Source: Bog-366 sp964501985
Lineage (GTDB): Bacteria > Acidobacteriota > Terriglobia > UBA7540
NCBI GenBank assembly: GCA_964501985.1
Contig: CAZCVY010000008.1
Span: 1-64,000, forward strand
Direction: 5' to 3'
Length of the DNA: 64,000 bases
Shown here: in pieces, positions 15,646 through 23,529 of the stretch
Layout: every line of letters begins with the position of its first letter
Numbering within the stretch: the first letter of the stretch is position 1
The notes under the pieces: generated by a model
The model's database searches: none
What the model was told of the DNA's origin: nothing
What the model saw: only the letters and a program-made list of their open reading frames with translations
Made by a program: the position numbers and the translations under genes

Positions 15646-16995
15646 CTAAACCGGCGGAACTATGGGTCCGCTGGAGGCAGGCAAGGGCAGTTTCCCTTGG
15701 CGCTGGGCTTTCTTGATAGCGCCTACCAAGTAGAGTGATCCGACCACCAGCACCACGTCATCTGGAGAGCTGGCACTGCATGCCTTCTCTAACGCGCGAA
15801 CGGGTTCGATTTCAATGTGCAGCTTAGCCGGCCGGGAATCAAGCGCGGCCAGGATCTCCTCAGGTGTAGCGGCTCGCGCATTGTCTGGGTGGGTTAAGTA
15901 CACTTCCTCCGCCAGCGGAAAGAGGCTCGCGCAAATCTCCCCGATGGCTTTATCGCGCATGGAAGCATACACCATCCGCACCCGGCGTCCGGGAAGTTCT
16001 TCCCGTATGAACGCGGCAAGGACGCGTGCGGCCCCAGGGTTGTGCCCGCCATCAAGCAACACCAAGGGCCTCGGGAACACAGGTTCCAGGCGTCCAGGCC
16101 AGATCGCCGCACGCAACCCTTGCACAATGCTGCGACGGGGAATCTTAAATCCTTCGGCCTCGAGGCGCCAGGCTCCCGCCACCGCTGCCACCGTGTTATT
16201 CACTTGAAACCGTCCCAGCAAAGGGCAGGGGAGGCCCGAGTAGCGCTCCTTGCCAAGCGACAAATCAAATGAGTAGCGCCCCTCCCGGGCGCGAAGATTG
16301 GTGGCTTGCGCGGCGTTTTTCAGTTCGAGCAACTCTGCTTTGCATTCTTCCGCACGACGGCGAATAGCGGCGGCGGCTTCCTCATTTTCCACACCGGAAA
16401 TCACCGGGCGATGCGGCTTGATGATACCAGCCTTCTCTGTGGCAATGGCGGCTAGCGTGGAACCCAGGAATTCCATATGGTCAAAGTCGATGTTGGTGAT
16501 CAAGGCCAGGCGCGGATCGGTTACGTTGGTAGCGTCCAGACGTCCGCCCATCCCGACTTCCAGCACCACGAATTTCGCTCCCGCTTGGGCAAAATGCAGG
16601 AACGCCGTAGCGGTCAGGAGTTCAAAAAAGCTCGGCTTTCTTCCCTGGTCTTGTCGACTGAACAAGCGTTCGGCGGCCGCGGCCACGGCGGAGAATGCGG
16701 ACGCGAAATCGTCGTCAGAGACCTCCCGCCCGTTTAGGCGTATCCGTTCATTGACGCGCACCAGATGGGGTGAAGTGAACAATCCCGTCGAGTAATCGGC
16801 GTGCTGAAGAATGCTGGCCAACATGGCGCAGGTGGAACCCTTGCCATTTGTCCCTGCCACGATTGCAGTATCGTAGCGAAGGTGCGGGCGCCCCAATTCC
16901 GCCAGAATCTGGGAAATCGCCTCCAAGTCAAACGTCAGGCCGTGCAACTCCTGGCCCAGGGCGGTAAGATATTTAAGGCATTCAGGGTAGTTCAT
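15646..16995 (-). CDS. folC: Folylpolyglutamate / dihydrofolate synthase
   Basis: 449 residues. Shows the Mur-ligase-type ATP loop GTNGKGST (48-55), TSPHLVRVNERIRLNG, FFELLTATAFLHFA, EVGMGGRLDATN, NIDFDHMEFLG and a C-terminal LLDGGHNPGAARVL. It adds glutamates to folate (and may act on dihydropteroate). accD lies upstream, an arrangement seen in many bacteria. No Shine-Dalgarno is visible before ATG 16995. One arm of the inverted repeat that starts at the accD stop ends 5 bases from this start. Confidence 0.96.
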   Translation of the reverse strand: MNYPECLKYLTALGQELHGLTFDLEAISQILAELGRPHLRYDTAIVAGTNGKGSTCAMLASILQHADYSTGLFTSPHLVRVNERIRLNGREVSDDDFASAFSAVAAAAERLFSRQDQGRKPSFFELLTATAFLHFAQAGAKFVVLEVGMGGRLDATNVTDPRLALITNIDFDHMEFLGSTLAAIATEKAGIIKPHRPVISGVENEEAAAAIRRRAEECKAELLELKNAAQATNLRAREGRYSFDLSLGKERYSGLPCPLLGRFQVNNTVAAVAGAWRLEAEGFKIPRRSIVQGLRAAIWPGRLEPVFPRPLVLLDGGHNPGAARVLAAFIREELPGRRVRMVYASMRDKAIGEICASLFPLAEEVYLTHPDNARAATPEEILAALDSRPAKLHIEIEPVRALEKACSASSPDDVVLVVGSLYLVGAIKKAQRQGKLPLPASSGPIVPPV

Positions 16996-17000
16996 CAGAA

Positions 17001-17163
17001 TTGGGGCATTGCTTTATCGGGTCATAGGTTCGTTGGCTGATCTGGTCATTGAGTGGTTTGCACTTGGAGGTTCCTGGATTGGGTGACAGCCCGATGTTCT
17101 TCGGATTCAAATCACTCAATTTCCAAATGGCCCGATGAGCCAATGATGCGATGCCCCGATTCC
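17001..17163 (-). repeat. Inverted degenerate repeat bracketing the accD/folC spacer
   Basis: The arm at about 16998-17056 (starting GAATTGGGGCATTGC and ending ATTGAGTG) is complementary along most of its length to the arm at about 17109-17163 (CACTCAATT to GCGATGCCCCGATTC). The visible differences at the ends are C/T transitions. The arms fill most of the spacer: one begins next to the accD stop, the other ends 2-5 bases from the folC start. Motif units resemble CCCGATGA. Confidence 0.85.
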
Positions 17164-18015
17164 CTAAGAGTCCCAGGCATGCATCAGGCGAAAGGCGCGC
17201 GCGATATAACTCTTCAATTCTTTCCGCGGGACGATGGCGTCGATCATGCCGTGTTCGAGGAGGAATTCGGCACGTTGAAATCCTTCGGGGAGTTTCTGAC
17301 GAATGGTTTGCTCGATAACGCGCGGGCCCGCGAAACCGATCAGGGCGCCGGGTTCCGCCAGGTTCAGATCCCCGAGCATGGCGTAGCTGGCAGTGACACC
17401 ACCGGTAGTGGGATCCGTAAGCACGGAAATGTAGGGTTTGTGGACTTCGTCCAGGCGTGCCAGAGCCGAACAAATCTTGGTCATCTGCATCAGGCTGATT
17501 GCGCCTTCCATCATGCGCGCGCCGCCCGAGCACGAGACGATTACCAGGGGTAACTTCTTTTCGATGCAGCGATCGATGGCGCGCGTCACCTTTTCGCCTA
17601 CCACTGCACCCATGCTTCCCCCCACGAATTGAAACTCCATGGCGCAAATAATCGCGGGTTTCCCTTCCATCAATCCTTCGCCAGTCAGCACTGCGTCTTT
17701 CATGCCGGTGACTTTCTCGGCCTGCTTGAGGCGATCGCGGTAGGGCTTGGTGTCTTTGAACTTCAGCGGGTCTGTGGAGGCCAGTCGGGCGTCATGCTCG
17801 GTGTAGCGGCCTTCGTCAAAAAGTATCTCCAGTCGCGCGTGTGAGCCCAGCTTGAAATGATAGCCGCATTTGGGGCAGCACTGTACATTGGCTTCCAGAT
17901 CCTTTTTCCAAAGGATTTGCTTGCACTTGTCACACTTCACCCAAAGCCCTTCGGTCTGAACGCGCTTCTCCTTAGGTGACTCCAGCGGCTGTTTCTCTTT
18001 GCGGAACCAAGTCAT
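17164..18015 (-). CDS. accD: Acetyl-CoA carboxylase carboxyltransferase beta subunit
   Basis: 283 residues. The N-terminal zinc ribbon has CDKC at 28-31 and CPKC at 47-50. The crotonase-type domain follows, with CAMEFQFVGGSMGAVVGEKV, SCSGGARMMEGAISLMQM, DPTTGGVTASYAMLGD and GFAGPRVIEQTIRQKLP. With AccA it transfers carboxyl to acetyl-CoA to make malonyl-CoA, the first step of fatty acid synthesis. It lies between cobO and folC; both spacers carry bracketing inverted repeats. Only a weak AGG stands before the ATG. Confidence 0.96.
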   Translation of the reverse strand: MTWFRKEKQPLESPKEKRVQTEGLWVKCDKCKQILWKKDLEANVQCCPKCGYHFKLGSHARLEILFDEGRYTEHDARLASTDPLKFKDTKPYRDRLKQAEKVTGMKDAVLTGEGLMEGKPAIICAMEFQFVGGSMGAVVGEKVTRAIDRCIEKKLPLVIVSCSGGARMMEGAISLMQMTKICSALARLDEVHKPYISVLTDPTTGGVTASYAMLGDLNLAEPGALIGFAGPRVIEQTIRQKLPEGFQRAEFLLEHGMIDAIVPRKELKSYIARAFRLMHAWDS

Positions 18016-18023
18016 AAAAACCT

Positions 18024-18194
18024 AATTATCGGGTGATCTGTTCATCGAGTCATGGGCTGACGGAATCTTCGAATTGCTTCGTGATTTTGTGGTCGGGATG
18101 ATGGGCAGCAGCACTTCCTATGGTTTTCAATCTCTCAATCCCTCCAAATCGCCGCATGTGTAAATGACGCGATCACCCGATGACCCGATCATCA
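18024..18194 (-). repeat. Inverted degenerate repeat bracketing the cobO/accD spacer
   Basis: The left arm (about 18027-18054, TATCGGGTGATCTGTTCATC and on) faces the right arm (about 18163-18194) containing GACGCGATCACCCGATGACC. They are complementary over blocks such as ATCGGGTGATC and GAGTCAT/GCGTCAT. The cobO stop codon (18192-18194) is the end of the right arm, and the left arm ends about 10 bases before accD. Same CCCGATGA-type motif as the accD/folC spacer. Confidence 0.75.
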
Positions 18195-18731
18195 ATATTC
18201 TATCCCTCTCTGCGCCAGGATTCCCTTTTGATAGGGGTGTTTGACCTCACGCATTTCCGTCACCAGGTCGGCGATCTCGATGAGTAGGGGGTGCGCGTTC
18301 CGCCCGGTCAAGATCACATGCACCAATTCCGGCCGGCTCGTAAGGGCTTCCGCGACGGGCTCCGGCGAAAGCATTTTGTAGCTGATGGCATAGTTGATTT
18401 CGTCGAGGATCACCATCTCGTACCGCCCGCTCAGGATTTCACCGCGGGCAAACTGCCATGCTTCCTCGACCAGCCGGACGTCCTCCGGGTCAGGTTTTTC
18501 CGCGCCGATTTTCACGAACCCCCTGCCCATGGGCATGATCTTCAGGTGCTCATCGCCCAACATTTTTGCTGCGTCGAGTTCGCCGTAATGCCACGAGCCT
18601 TTAATAAATTGGACCATCAAGACCCTCAGGCCTTGTCCCACAGCCCGAAGTGCCGTCCCCAGCGCCGCAGTTGTCTTGCCCTTGCCGGGTCCCGTATGGA
18701 CGATAATCAACCCTTTTCGTTCTTCTGGCAA
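18192..18731 (-). CDS. cobO: Cob(I)yrinic acid a,c-diamide adenosyltransferase
   Basis: 179 residues of the CobO/BtuR (CobA) type. Shows the P-loop HTGPGKGKTTAALGTALRA, VQFIKGSWHYGEL, and LDEINYAISYKML, with VILTGRNAHPLLIEIADLVTEM near the C-terminus. It transfers the adenosyl group of ATP to the corrin cobalt, for coenzyme B12 synthesis or salvage. No other cobalamin gene is in the window and no cobalamin riboswitch was recognised upstream. Its 125-base upstream spacer has no evident repeat arms. Confidence 0.95.
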   Translation of the reverse strand: MPEERKGLIIVHTGPGKGKTTAALGTALRAVGQGLRVLMVQFIKGSWHYGELDAAKMLGDEHLKIMPMGRGFVKIGAEKPDPEDVRLVEEAWQFARGEILSGRYEMVILDEINYAISYKMLSPEPVAEALTSRPELVHVILTGRNAHPLLIEIADLVTEMREVKHPYQKGILAQRGIEY

Positions 18732-18856
18732 GCGGCGCTCCTATCCGGCGTGGTATTAGCAACCAAACGAATTCGCAAAATTAGAAATCGAAACTCGCAG
18801 ACCGGAGCATTTCGGCGCCGGGTTCCCATGACGTACTTTCCCCAGGCACAATATGC

Positions 18857-19321
18857 TTATCGAGAGTATGGATACCCGCGCAAAATCGTGAAGCCTCGAT
18901 AGATTTGCTCGAGCAAGAGCGTTCGAGCCCAATCTCGCGTCAGGGTCATACGTGAAAGCGCCAGGAGCACGTCTGCCTCTTCCCTAAAGGCTGTGGAGAA
19001 CCCGTCCGGCCCGCCGATCAAGAAGGCCAATTCTCTTGAGCCTCGCAATGCTTCCTGTCCCAGCCACGCCGCGAATTCTTGTGAGGTCCGCTCGCGCCCA
19101 TGTTCGTCGAGCAGGACTTTTGTTGCCCCACGCAGTCTATCCAGCAGCGCGCGTTCGGCGGAAGTCAACCCTGTCTTGCGGGCTTGGCTCGTTCCTCGCA
19201 ATGCCGGGAGTTCTTCGATGACCAAATGAGTAAAATGCTCGATCCGACCCGCCAAGTCCTCTTGAATAGCCCGCAAGTGCGAATTCTTGTTCTTGCCCTC
19301 GATGAGAATTCGAATACGCAT
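18857..19321 (-). CDS. rlmH: RlmH, 23S rRNA pseudouridine-1915 N3-methyltransferase
   Basis: 154 residues, the usual SPOUT family length. Shows VLLDEHGRERTSQEFA, the SAM-binding knot FLIGGPDGFS, LSRMTLTRDWARTLLLEQIYR, and the C-terminal GYPYSR. It methylates pseudouridine 1915 in helix 69 of 23S rRNA on assembled ribosomes. It sits downstream of rsfS, a common association. The spacer between them carries a near-perfect inverted repeat. Confidence 0.96.
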   Translation of the reverse strand: MRIRILIEGKNKNSHLRAIQEDLAGRIEHFTHLVIEELPALRGTSQARKTGLTSAERALLDRLRGATKVLLDEHGRERTSQEFAAWLGQEALRGSRELAFLIGGPDGFSTAFREEADVLLALSRMTLTRDWARTLLLEQIYRGFTILRGYPYSR

Positions 19322-19346
19322 ATCTTAGGATCGGGGTATTGCATCA

Positions 19347-19532
19347 TCGGGCCATCCAGCCACCAGCGCAACAACCGACTCGTCGGCTCGCCGCTTCTTC
19401 AGGCGGCCGACCAATTTCATTATTGCGTGATCGAAAGCTCCAGTGAACTCTGATTCCCACACGATCGAGCGCCGATCCGCACAATCGCTGAATCGCTTAA
19501 TGACCCGATGAGCTGATGGCTAGATGGCCCGA
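19347..19532 (-). repeat. Inverted repeat bracketing the rsfS/rlmH spacer, 21-nt stem
   Basis: 19347-19367 and 19512-19532 are complementary at 19 of 21 positions. Both differences are transitions that give U.G pairs in the mRNA, so all 21 positions can pair in RNA. The right arm lies 2 bases from the rsfS stop codon (19535-19537) and the left arm 25 bases from the rlmH start. Units are GGCCCGAT/GATGGC-like. Confidence 0.9.
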
Positions 19533-19534
19533 TT

Positions 19535-19885
19535 CTAGACCTTGTCCCCCTCTTTGACTGTAATCCTCGGCGCATTTTTCCAGAGGCGTTCCAGGTCGTA
19601 GAACTCTCGGGCGCTCTCGACAAAGATGTGGACGATGAAATTGAGGTAATCCACGAGGATCCACTCCGCCTGCGAGTATCCTTCGACGTGGGTGGGCGAG
19701 CACCCGGATTTCTTCAATCGCTCTACGATGCCATCGCAGATCGCCTGGGTGTGACGTGTGGAGGTCCCGCTGCAAATGAGGAAGTTGCTGGTGAACGAAC
19801 ACACCGCGTCCATATTCAAGATGCGCATGTCCAATGCCTTGCGGTCCTGGGCGGCCTGTATCGCGTCGCGTAGTTGTGGTGTCAT
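19535..19885 (-). CDS. rsfS: Ribosome silencing factor RsfS (Iojap/YbeB)
   Basis: 116 residues. Matches the Iojap family: DAIQAAQDRKALDMRILNM, FTSNFLICSGTSTRHTQAI, VEGYSQAEWILVDYLNFIVH and FVESAREFYDLERLW. It binds L14 and blocks 30S-50S joining in starvation. The start overlaps the nadD stop by 4 bases (ATGA), giving the common nadD-rsfS pair. The linkage to Rel at the window start is only positional. Confidence 0.95.
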   Translation of the reverse strand: MTPQLRDAIQAAQDRKALDMRILNMDAVCSFTSNFLICSGTSTRHTQAICDGIVERLKKSGCSPTHVEGYSQAEWILVDYLNFIVHIFVESAREFYDLERLWKNAPRITVKEGDKV

Positions 19886-20559
19886 CGGTGTAAACGCTTC
19901 ACGCTGGCGCTGGAACCGTACAGCCCTTCCTTAAGAATATATTCTTCCACAAGCTTGGGAACAAGGCCGGTAATGGGCTTCGAAGCCCGCACCGCCTGGC
20001 GGATTTCGCGTGAGGCGACGGGTGCATCCACACCCGGCAAGAGATGGATAGCGCCGTGGCGCAAGCGAATGGTTTCTGCCTTTTGCGCAAGTCGCCGAGC
20101 AGGAAGCAGGTCCGGCGGTGCAACCCGGCGAACAGCATCCGCGTCAAATCCGGGCCGCGATACTACGATGAACTCCACCGAATCGAGCAATCGCCGGAAC
20201 TCCCTCCAGTGGGGAAGGTCGAGAAAAGCGTCTGCTCCGACAAGAAAGAACAGCCGATCATGCTGGCGCAACTTCCGCCGCACGGCCCGTACCGTATCAA
20301 TCGAGTAGCGCGGCGCCCCGTCGGCGGTGGGCGCTTCGATAGTCGACGGGATAAAGTGCCGCTCGCCGGCGCAGGCCACAGCCACCATTGCATAGCGCTG
20401 AGCATAATCAGTCAAGTGGTCGTGTATTTTGTGGGGCGGATTGCCGGTGGGAATAAAAAGCACTCGATCCAGATGAAAGCGGGGCTGCGCCGCACGGGCC
20501 GCCGCCAAGTGTCCGGCGTGGATGGGGTCGAACGTTCCGCCAAAAATCGCAATGTTCAT
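19882..20559 (-). CDS. nadD: Nicotinate-nucleotide adenylyltransferase
   Basis: 225 residues. Shows the nucleotidyltransferase motif IFGGTFDPIHAGHLAAARAA near the N-terminus, FIPTGNPPHK, VGADAFLDLPHWREF, and a C-terminal SREIRQAVRA with LVEEYILKEGLYG. It makes nicotinic acid adenine dinucleotide in NAD synthesis. No Shine-Dalgarno is visible before ATG 20559; the arm of the obgE/nadD inverted repeat begins 4 bases upstream of it. Confidence 0.96.
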   Translation of the reverse strand: MNIAIFGGTFDPIHAGHLAAARAAQPRFHLDRVLFIPTGNPPHKIHDHLTDYAQRYAMVAVACAGERHFIPSTIEAPTADGAPRYSIDTVRAVRRKLRQHDRLFFLVGADAFLDLPHWREFRRLLDSVEFIVVSRPGFDADAVRRVAPPDLLPARRLAQKAETIRLRHGAIHLLPGVDAPVASREIRQAVRASKPITGLVPKLVEEYILKEGLYGSSASVKRLHR

Positions 20560-20563
20560 AAGA

Positions 20564-20718
20564 ATCGGGAAATAGGGTGATCGGAAGACCCGGTCGTCCT
20601 TCGGGAGAGTGATAATGGACGAAATTCGAAACCAGAAACCCGCATCCTATATCCTGCGATATTCGCCCTCTGGATATGGTAATCCGTTGGCAGTGGCTTG
20701 TTCACCCAATTTCCCGAT
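20564..20718 (-). repeat. Inverted repeat bracketing the obgE/nadD spacer and entering obgE
   Basis: 20564-20580 (ATCGGGAAATAGGGTGA) and 20702-20718 are complementary at 16 of 17 positions. The right arm begins exactly at the obgE stop codon (20702-20704) and continues as degenerate repeats to about 20755 inside the coding region. The left arm ends 4 bases before the nadD start. Confidence 0.88.
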
Positions 20719-21751
20719 CGACCGATTGCCCAACTTCCCCTTCACCTGATTTCGGCAACAGCTCCAGCTCGGCCCAGATCGCTTCCTTTAATTCTTCCAG
20801 CCCTTCGCGTGTTACGGAGGAAATCTCGTACAGAGGCAGAGCACGTTCTGCGCAAAACTCACGGAGGCGAACCAGGCGCTCGCCTTGGCCCGCTGCGTCA
20901 ATACGCGATGCCACCAGAAGTGATGGCTTGGCGGCGACCGCCGGGCTGAAACTTTTCAGTTCGTTCAGTATGATGTTGTAATCCTCCCGCGGGTCGCGGC
21001 CGGACTCTTCGGCAACGTCGATCATGTGGAGCAGTAAGCGCGTTCGCTCCACGTGCCGAAGGAAACGGATGCCCAGGCCCTTTCCTTCGTGCGCTCCGGC
21101 AATCAGACCCGGGATGTCCGCCATGACGAAAGAGCGATCTCCTTCCAACCCCACCACCCCCAGGCAAGGAGCGAGAGTCGTAAATGGATAGTCAGCAATG
21201 CGTGGACGTGCGGCGCTAAGTCGAGAAATCAGAGTTGACTTGCCAACATTGGGGAAACCCACCAACCCGACGTCGGCGAGTAACTTGAGTTCCAACCGTA
21301 AATCGCGCACAACACCTGGCGTGCCGGGTTCGGCTCTGCGCGGAGCCTGGTGTGTGGACGTAGCAAATCGCGCATTTCCACGTCCGCCGCGCCCGCCCGT
21401 GGCGGCGATCACTCGAAGTCCGGGCGTGTCGAAATCCCAGAGCTTTTCTCCGCTCGCCGAATCGTAAACCACGGTGCCCACCGGAAGCGTTACGATGTTG
21501 TCTGCCCCGTCTTTGCCGTGTCGACTTGAGCCCTCACCGTGGCCCCCTCGCGTGGCGCGAAATTCAGGGTTAAAGCGGAACTTCAGCAAGGTGTTCAAGT
21601 GGGCATTACTCTCGAGGACGATGTCGCCGCCGCGTCCGCCATCGCCGCCACTGGGGCCGCCGCGTGGCACGAACTTCTCCCGCCGAAACGCTACACAGCC
21701 GTTTCCCCCTCCCCCGGCGGCAATGTGAATTTTGGCTTCGTCAATGAACAT
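20702..21751 (-). CDS. obgE: Obg family GTPase, short form
   Basis: 349 residues. The N-terminal Obg fold is glycine-rich (AAGGGGNGCVAFRREKFVPR, GGPSGGDGGRGG). The G domain shows GFPNVGKST (165-173), DIPGLIAGAHEGKGLG and VASRID. The C-terminal OCT domain found in some Obg proteins is absent. The last 15 residues (SGEGEVGQSVDREIG) are encoded by the degenerate repeat arm of the downstream spacer. It is a ribosome-assembly and stress GTPase. ATG at 21751 gives the canonical N-terminus; the longer frame upstream is repeat sequence. No clear Shine-Dalgarno. The rplU-rpmA-obgE order is typical. Confidence 0.95.
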   Translation of the reverse strand: MFIDEAKIHIAAGGGGNGCVAFRREKFVPRGGPSGGDGGRGGDIVLESNAHLNTLLKFRFNPEFRATRGGHGEGSSRHGKDGADNIVTLPVGTVVYDSASGEKLWDFDTPGLRVIAATGGRGGRGNARFATSTHQAPRRAEPGTPGVVRDLRLELKLLADVGLVGFPNVGKSTLISRLSAARPRIADYPFTTLAPCLGVVGLEGDRSFVMADIPGLIAGAHEGKGLGIRFLRHVERTRLLLHMIDVAEESGRDPREDYNIILNELKSFSPAVAAKPSLLVASRIDAAGQGERLVRLREFCAERALPLYEISSVTREGLEELKEAIWAELELLPKSGEGEVGQSVDREIG

Positions 21752-21771
21752 GTTGTTGAATGATCGGGAAA

Positions 21772-21891
21772 CCGGGTGATCCGGTAATTGGGTGAGCAGG
21801 TCGGGAGACCCGATGATCCGATACCTGGGGTCAAGGCAAGGCCCGTTCGGCCTGCGTTGTTCCAAGTTCACCCAATCACCGGACCACCCGG
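21772..21891 (-). repeat. Inverted repeat bracketing the rpmA/obgE spacer, 26-nt stem
   Basis: 21772-21797 and 21866-21891 are complementary at 23 of 26 positions. All three differences are transitions; two become G.U pairs in the mRNA, leaving one mismatch. The right arm ends 3 bases from the rpmA stop codon and the left arm starts 20 bases before the obgE start. Related units (CCCGATGATCCGAT) continue to about 21833. Confidence 0.9.
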
Positions 21892-21894
21892 CCC

Positions 21895-22158
21895 TCAGTT
21901 CGTAGATGGGACAAGGATGCTGACGAATCGGCCCAAGCGTCCTTTGTCTTCAAATCGCACAACTCCTGAGACCTTCGCGAAGAGCGTGTCGTCTTTGCCG
22001 AGGCCGACATTTTCACCGGCCTTCAGGCGCGAGCCCCGCTGGCGGACCAGAATCGACCCGCCAGATACCATCTGGCCGTCAAAACGCTTCACACCCAATC
22101 TTTGCGCGTTGGAGTCGCGACCATTGCGGGATGTCCCTTGACCTTTCTTATGTGCCAT
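21895..22158 (-). CDS. rpmA: 50S ribosomal protein L27
   Basis: 87 residues: MAHKKGQGTSRNGRDSNAQR, GGSILVRQRGSRLKAGENVG, FAKVSGVVRFEDKGRLGRF. The N-terminus starts directly with AHKKG, with no cleavable extension. ATG at 22158 has AAGGAAAGG 5 bases upstream; longer frames are spacer sequence. L27 sits near the peptidyl transferase centre. Lies in the rplU-rpmA-obgE operon. Confidence 0.97.
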   Translation of the reverse strand: MAHKKGQGTSRNGRDSNAQRLGVKRFDGQMVSGGSILVRQRGSRLKAGENVGLGKDDTLFAKVSGVVRFEDKGRLGRFVSILVPSTN

Positions 22159-22176
22159 AATGCCTTTCCTTGAAAA

Positions 22177-22268
22177 AGTCGGGAGTTCGAAACTAGAAGT
22201 CGGAGACCTAGCACCTGGATGCAATTGCTAAAGCACGGCACCAGTTTCTGGCTTCTAGATTCCGACTC
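22177..22268 (-). repeat. Inverted repeat bracketing the rplU/rpmA spacer
   Basis: About 22186-22218 (TTCGAAACTAGAAGTCGGAG, then ACCTAGCACC) is complementary to about 22238-22268 (GGCACCAGTTTCTGGCTTCT, then AGATTCCGAC) over about 30 positions with mostly transition differences. The right arm directly follows the rplU stop codon. The left arm ends upstream of the rpmA Shine-Dalgarno. Motif differs from the other spacers. Confidence 0.8.
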
Positions 22269-22580
22269 TCAAGCTGTAATGATGTCTTGGATCAGAACCT
22301 GGCTGAAATTTTGGCGATGACCCAGCGTGCGCCGATATTGCTTCTTGCGTTTGTATTTCAACACTCGCACCTTGGGGGCGCGATCGTTAGTAAGAATTTT
22401 TCCTGTGACCTTGGCGTTCTCCACCAGGGGAGCGCCGACGGTGAGTTTTTCCGTTCGCACCGCAAACACGTGGTTGAACTCGACGACCGAGCCCGGGTCG
22501 CCCGCCACGCGCTCCACTCGAATGATGTCGCCGGGTGAAGCCTTGTACTGTTTCCCGCCTGTCCGAAAGATAGCGTACAT
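22269..22580 (-). CDS. rplU: 50S ribosomal protein L21
   Basis: 103 residues: MYAIFRTGGKQYKASPGDII, VGAPLVENAKVTGKIL, KVRVLKYKRKKQYRRTLGHR and QDIITA at the end. ATG at 22580 has GGAGACGAG upstream. First gene of the leftward operon, with a perfect consensus promoter about 33 bases upstream. Confidence 0.97.
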   Translation of the reverse strand: MYAIFRTGGKQYKASPGDIIRVERVAGDPGSVVEFNHVFAVRTEKLTVGAPLVENAKVTGKILTNDRAPKVRVLKYKRKKQYRRTLGHRQNFSQVLIQDIITA

Positions 22581-22612
22581 AGATTTCTCGTCTCCTGTTT
22601 CCCAAAACAACC

Positions 22613-22642
22613 ATTATACGAAGCGAGTTTGTAAACTGTCAA
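22613..22642 (-). promoter_or_regulatory. Consensus sigma-70 promoter of rplU operon
   Basis: On the minus strand TTGACA (22637-22642), an 18-base spacer and TATAAT (22613-22618) match the vegetative consensus at all 12 positions. The predicted transcript starts near 22606, about 26 bases before the rplU start, leaving no room for an r-protein leader structure. Confidence 0.85.
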
Positions 22643-23464
22643 TCAAATGCCGGAATTCGGGTGCCGTGCCATTGTCGCATGGCACAACTCGTGCGGCGCC
22701 TCCAAGAACGCTCAACGTGCAGGTGCCCATCATTGGTGGGTCCGTCTACCAAATACGTGCCGGCGGCCCGCCACATCTGTTTTTCAACAATTTGGAAGAA
22801 ATGTGAGTAAAATCACAATCCAGAAACGATTCCGAGTCAAGACCTTCGGGTAGGTGTTATAGGGACGAGCCGTAAAGAGATTTAGAGGTGTAACCAAAAG
22901 TGGACATCTGTAGCAAGGGCTTATTCCTCGAAGCGACTTCCAGAGGGTAGGATCGCTTCTGACCATCCGTTTTGCTGGCCAAATCTGCGGCGGGGTTGGT
23001 TGACATTAGCCCATTTCGATGCCTTTGCTCTTCACCGGCAAGCGCTTTTGGCGTAATTGAGGAAACATTCTTGCTGAGTTCGGGGGCCTTGCTCCGAATG
23101 GGTTGCCAACGGTCATTACTTGGGCTTTTTGGCAACCCATGTGCATACATAGGAGTGGGGAAGTGTGGTAGGATAGTTTTGCCGGAGCGCCCAGGCGATT
23201 GCTAGGTTGCCTTTGCGGCCGTGATGCAAAGCCGCTGGCCAAGCGCGCGATGAGGTGTGATGGCCAATTCCCACTTTCCAGCTTCACAAAAAAGTGCTTT
23301 GGGGTAATACTCTATTATCACCGCGCGGAACGCCCTGGCGTTCGCACAGAAATTCTGGATTGACCACAAGTGCAAGTGCCGGACAAGATGAAGAGATGCG
23401 ATCCGGTGTGAGAGGTTATCGGGGACTTGGTCCCATTAATTCGGGAAACGTGCGCAACAATAAC
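22643..23464. other. Long divergent spacer rplU / SBBP gene
   Basis: About 820 bases between divergent genes. It holds a perfect 7-bp hairpin GTGCCAT-TGTCGC-ATGGCAC (22666-22685). A 97-codon leftward frame (22857-23150) shows no recognisable features and I do not call it. No RNA gene was recognised. Confidence 0.5.
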
Positions 23465-23493
23465 TTGGAACATTCTCAAGATATTGCTATGCT
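23465..23493 (+). promoter_or_regulatory. Likely promoter of the SBBP-repeat gene
   Basis: TTGGAA (23465-23470), a 17-base spacer and TATGCT (23488-23493), 36 bases upstream of the ATG. Each hexamer matches 4 of 6 consensus positions and the spacing is optimal. Confidence 0.5.
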
Positions 23494-23529
23494 CTAGCCC
23501 TCGTCAGGCGGGAGATTGCGAGAAAATTG

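Noticed and set aside
22857..23150. 97-codon leftward ORF in the rplU/SBBP spacer
   Set aside because: No domain, signal or convincing ribosome site; composition is unlike a protein and it starts in spacer sequence.
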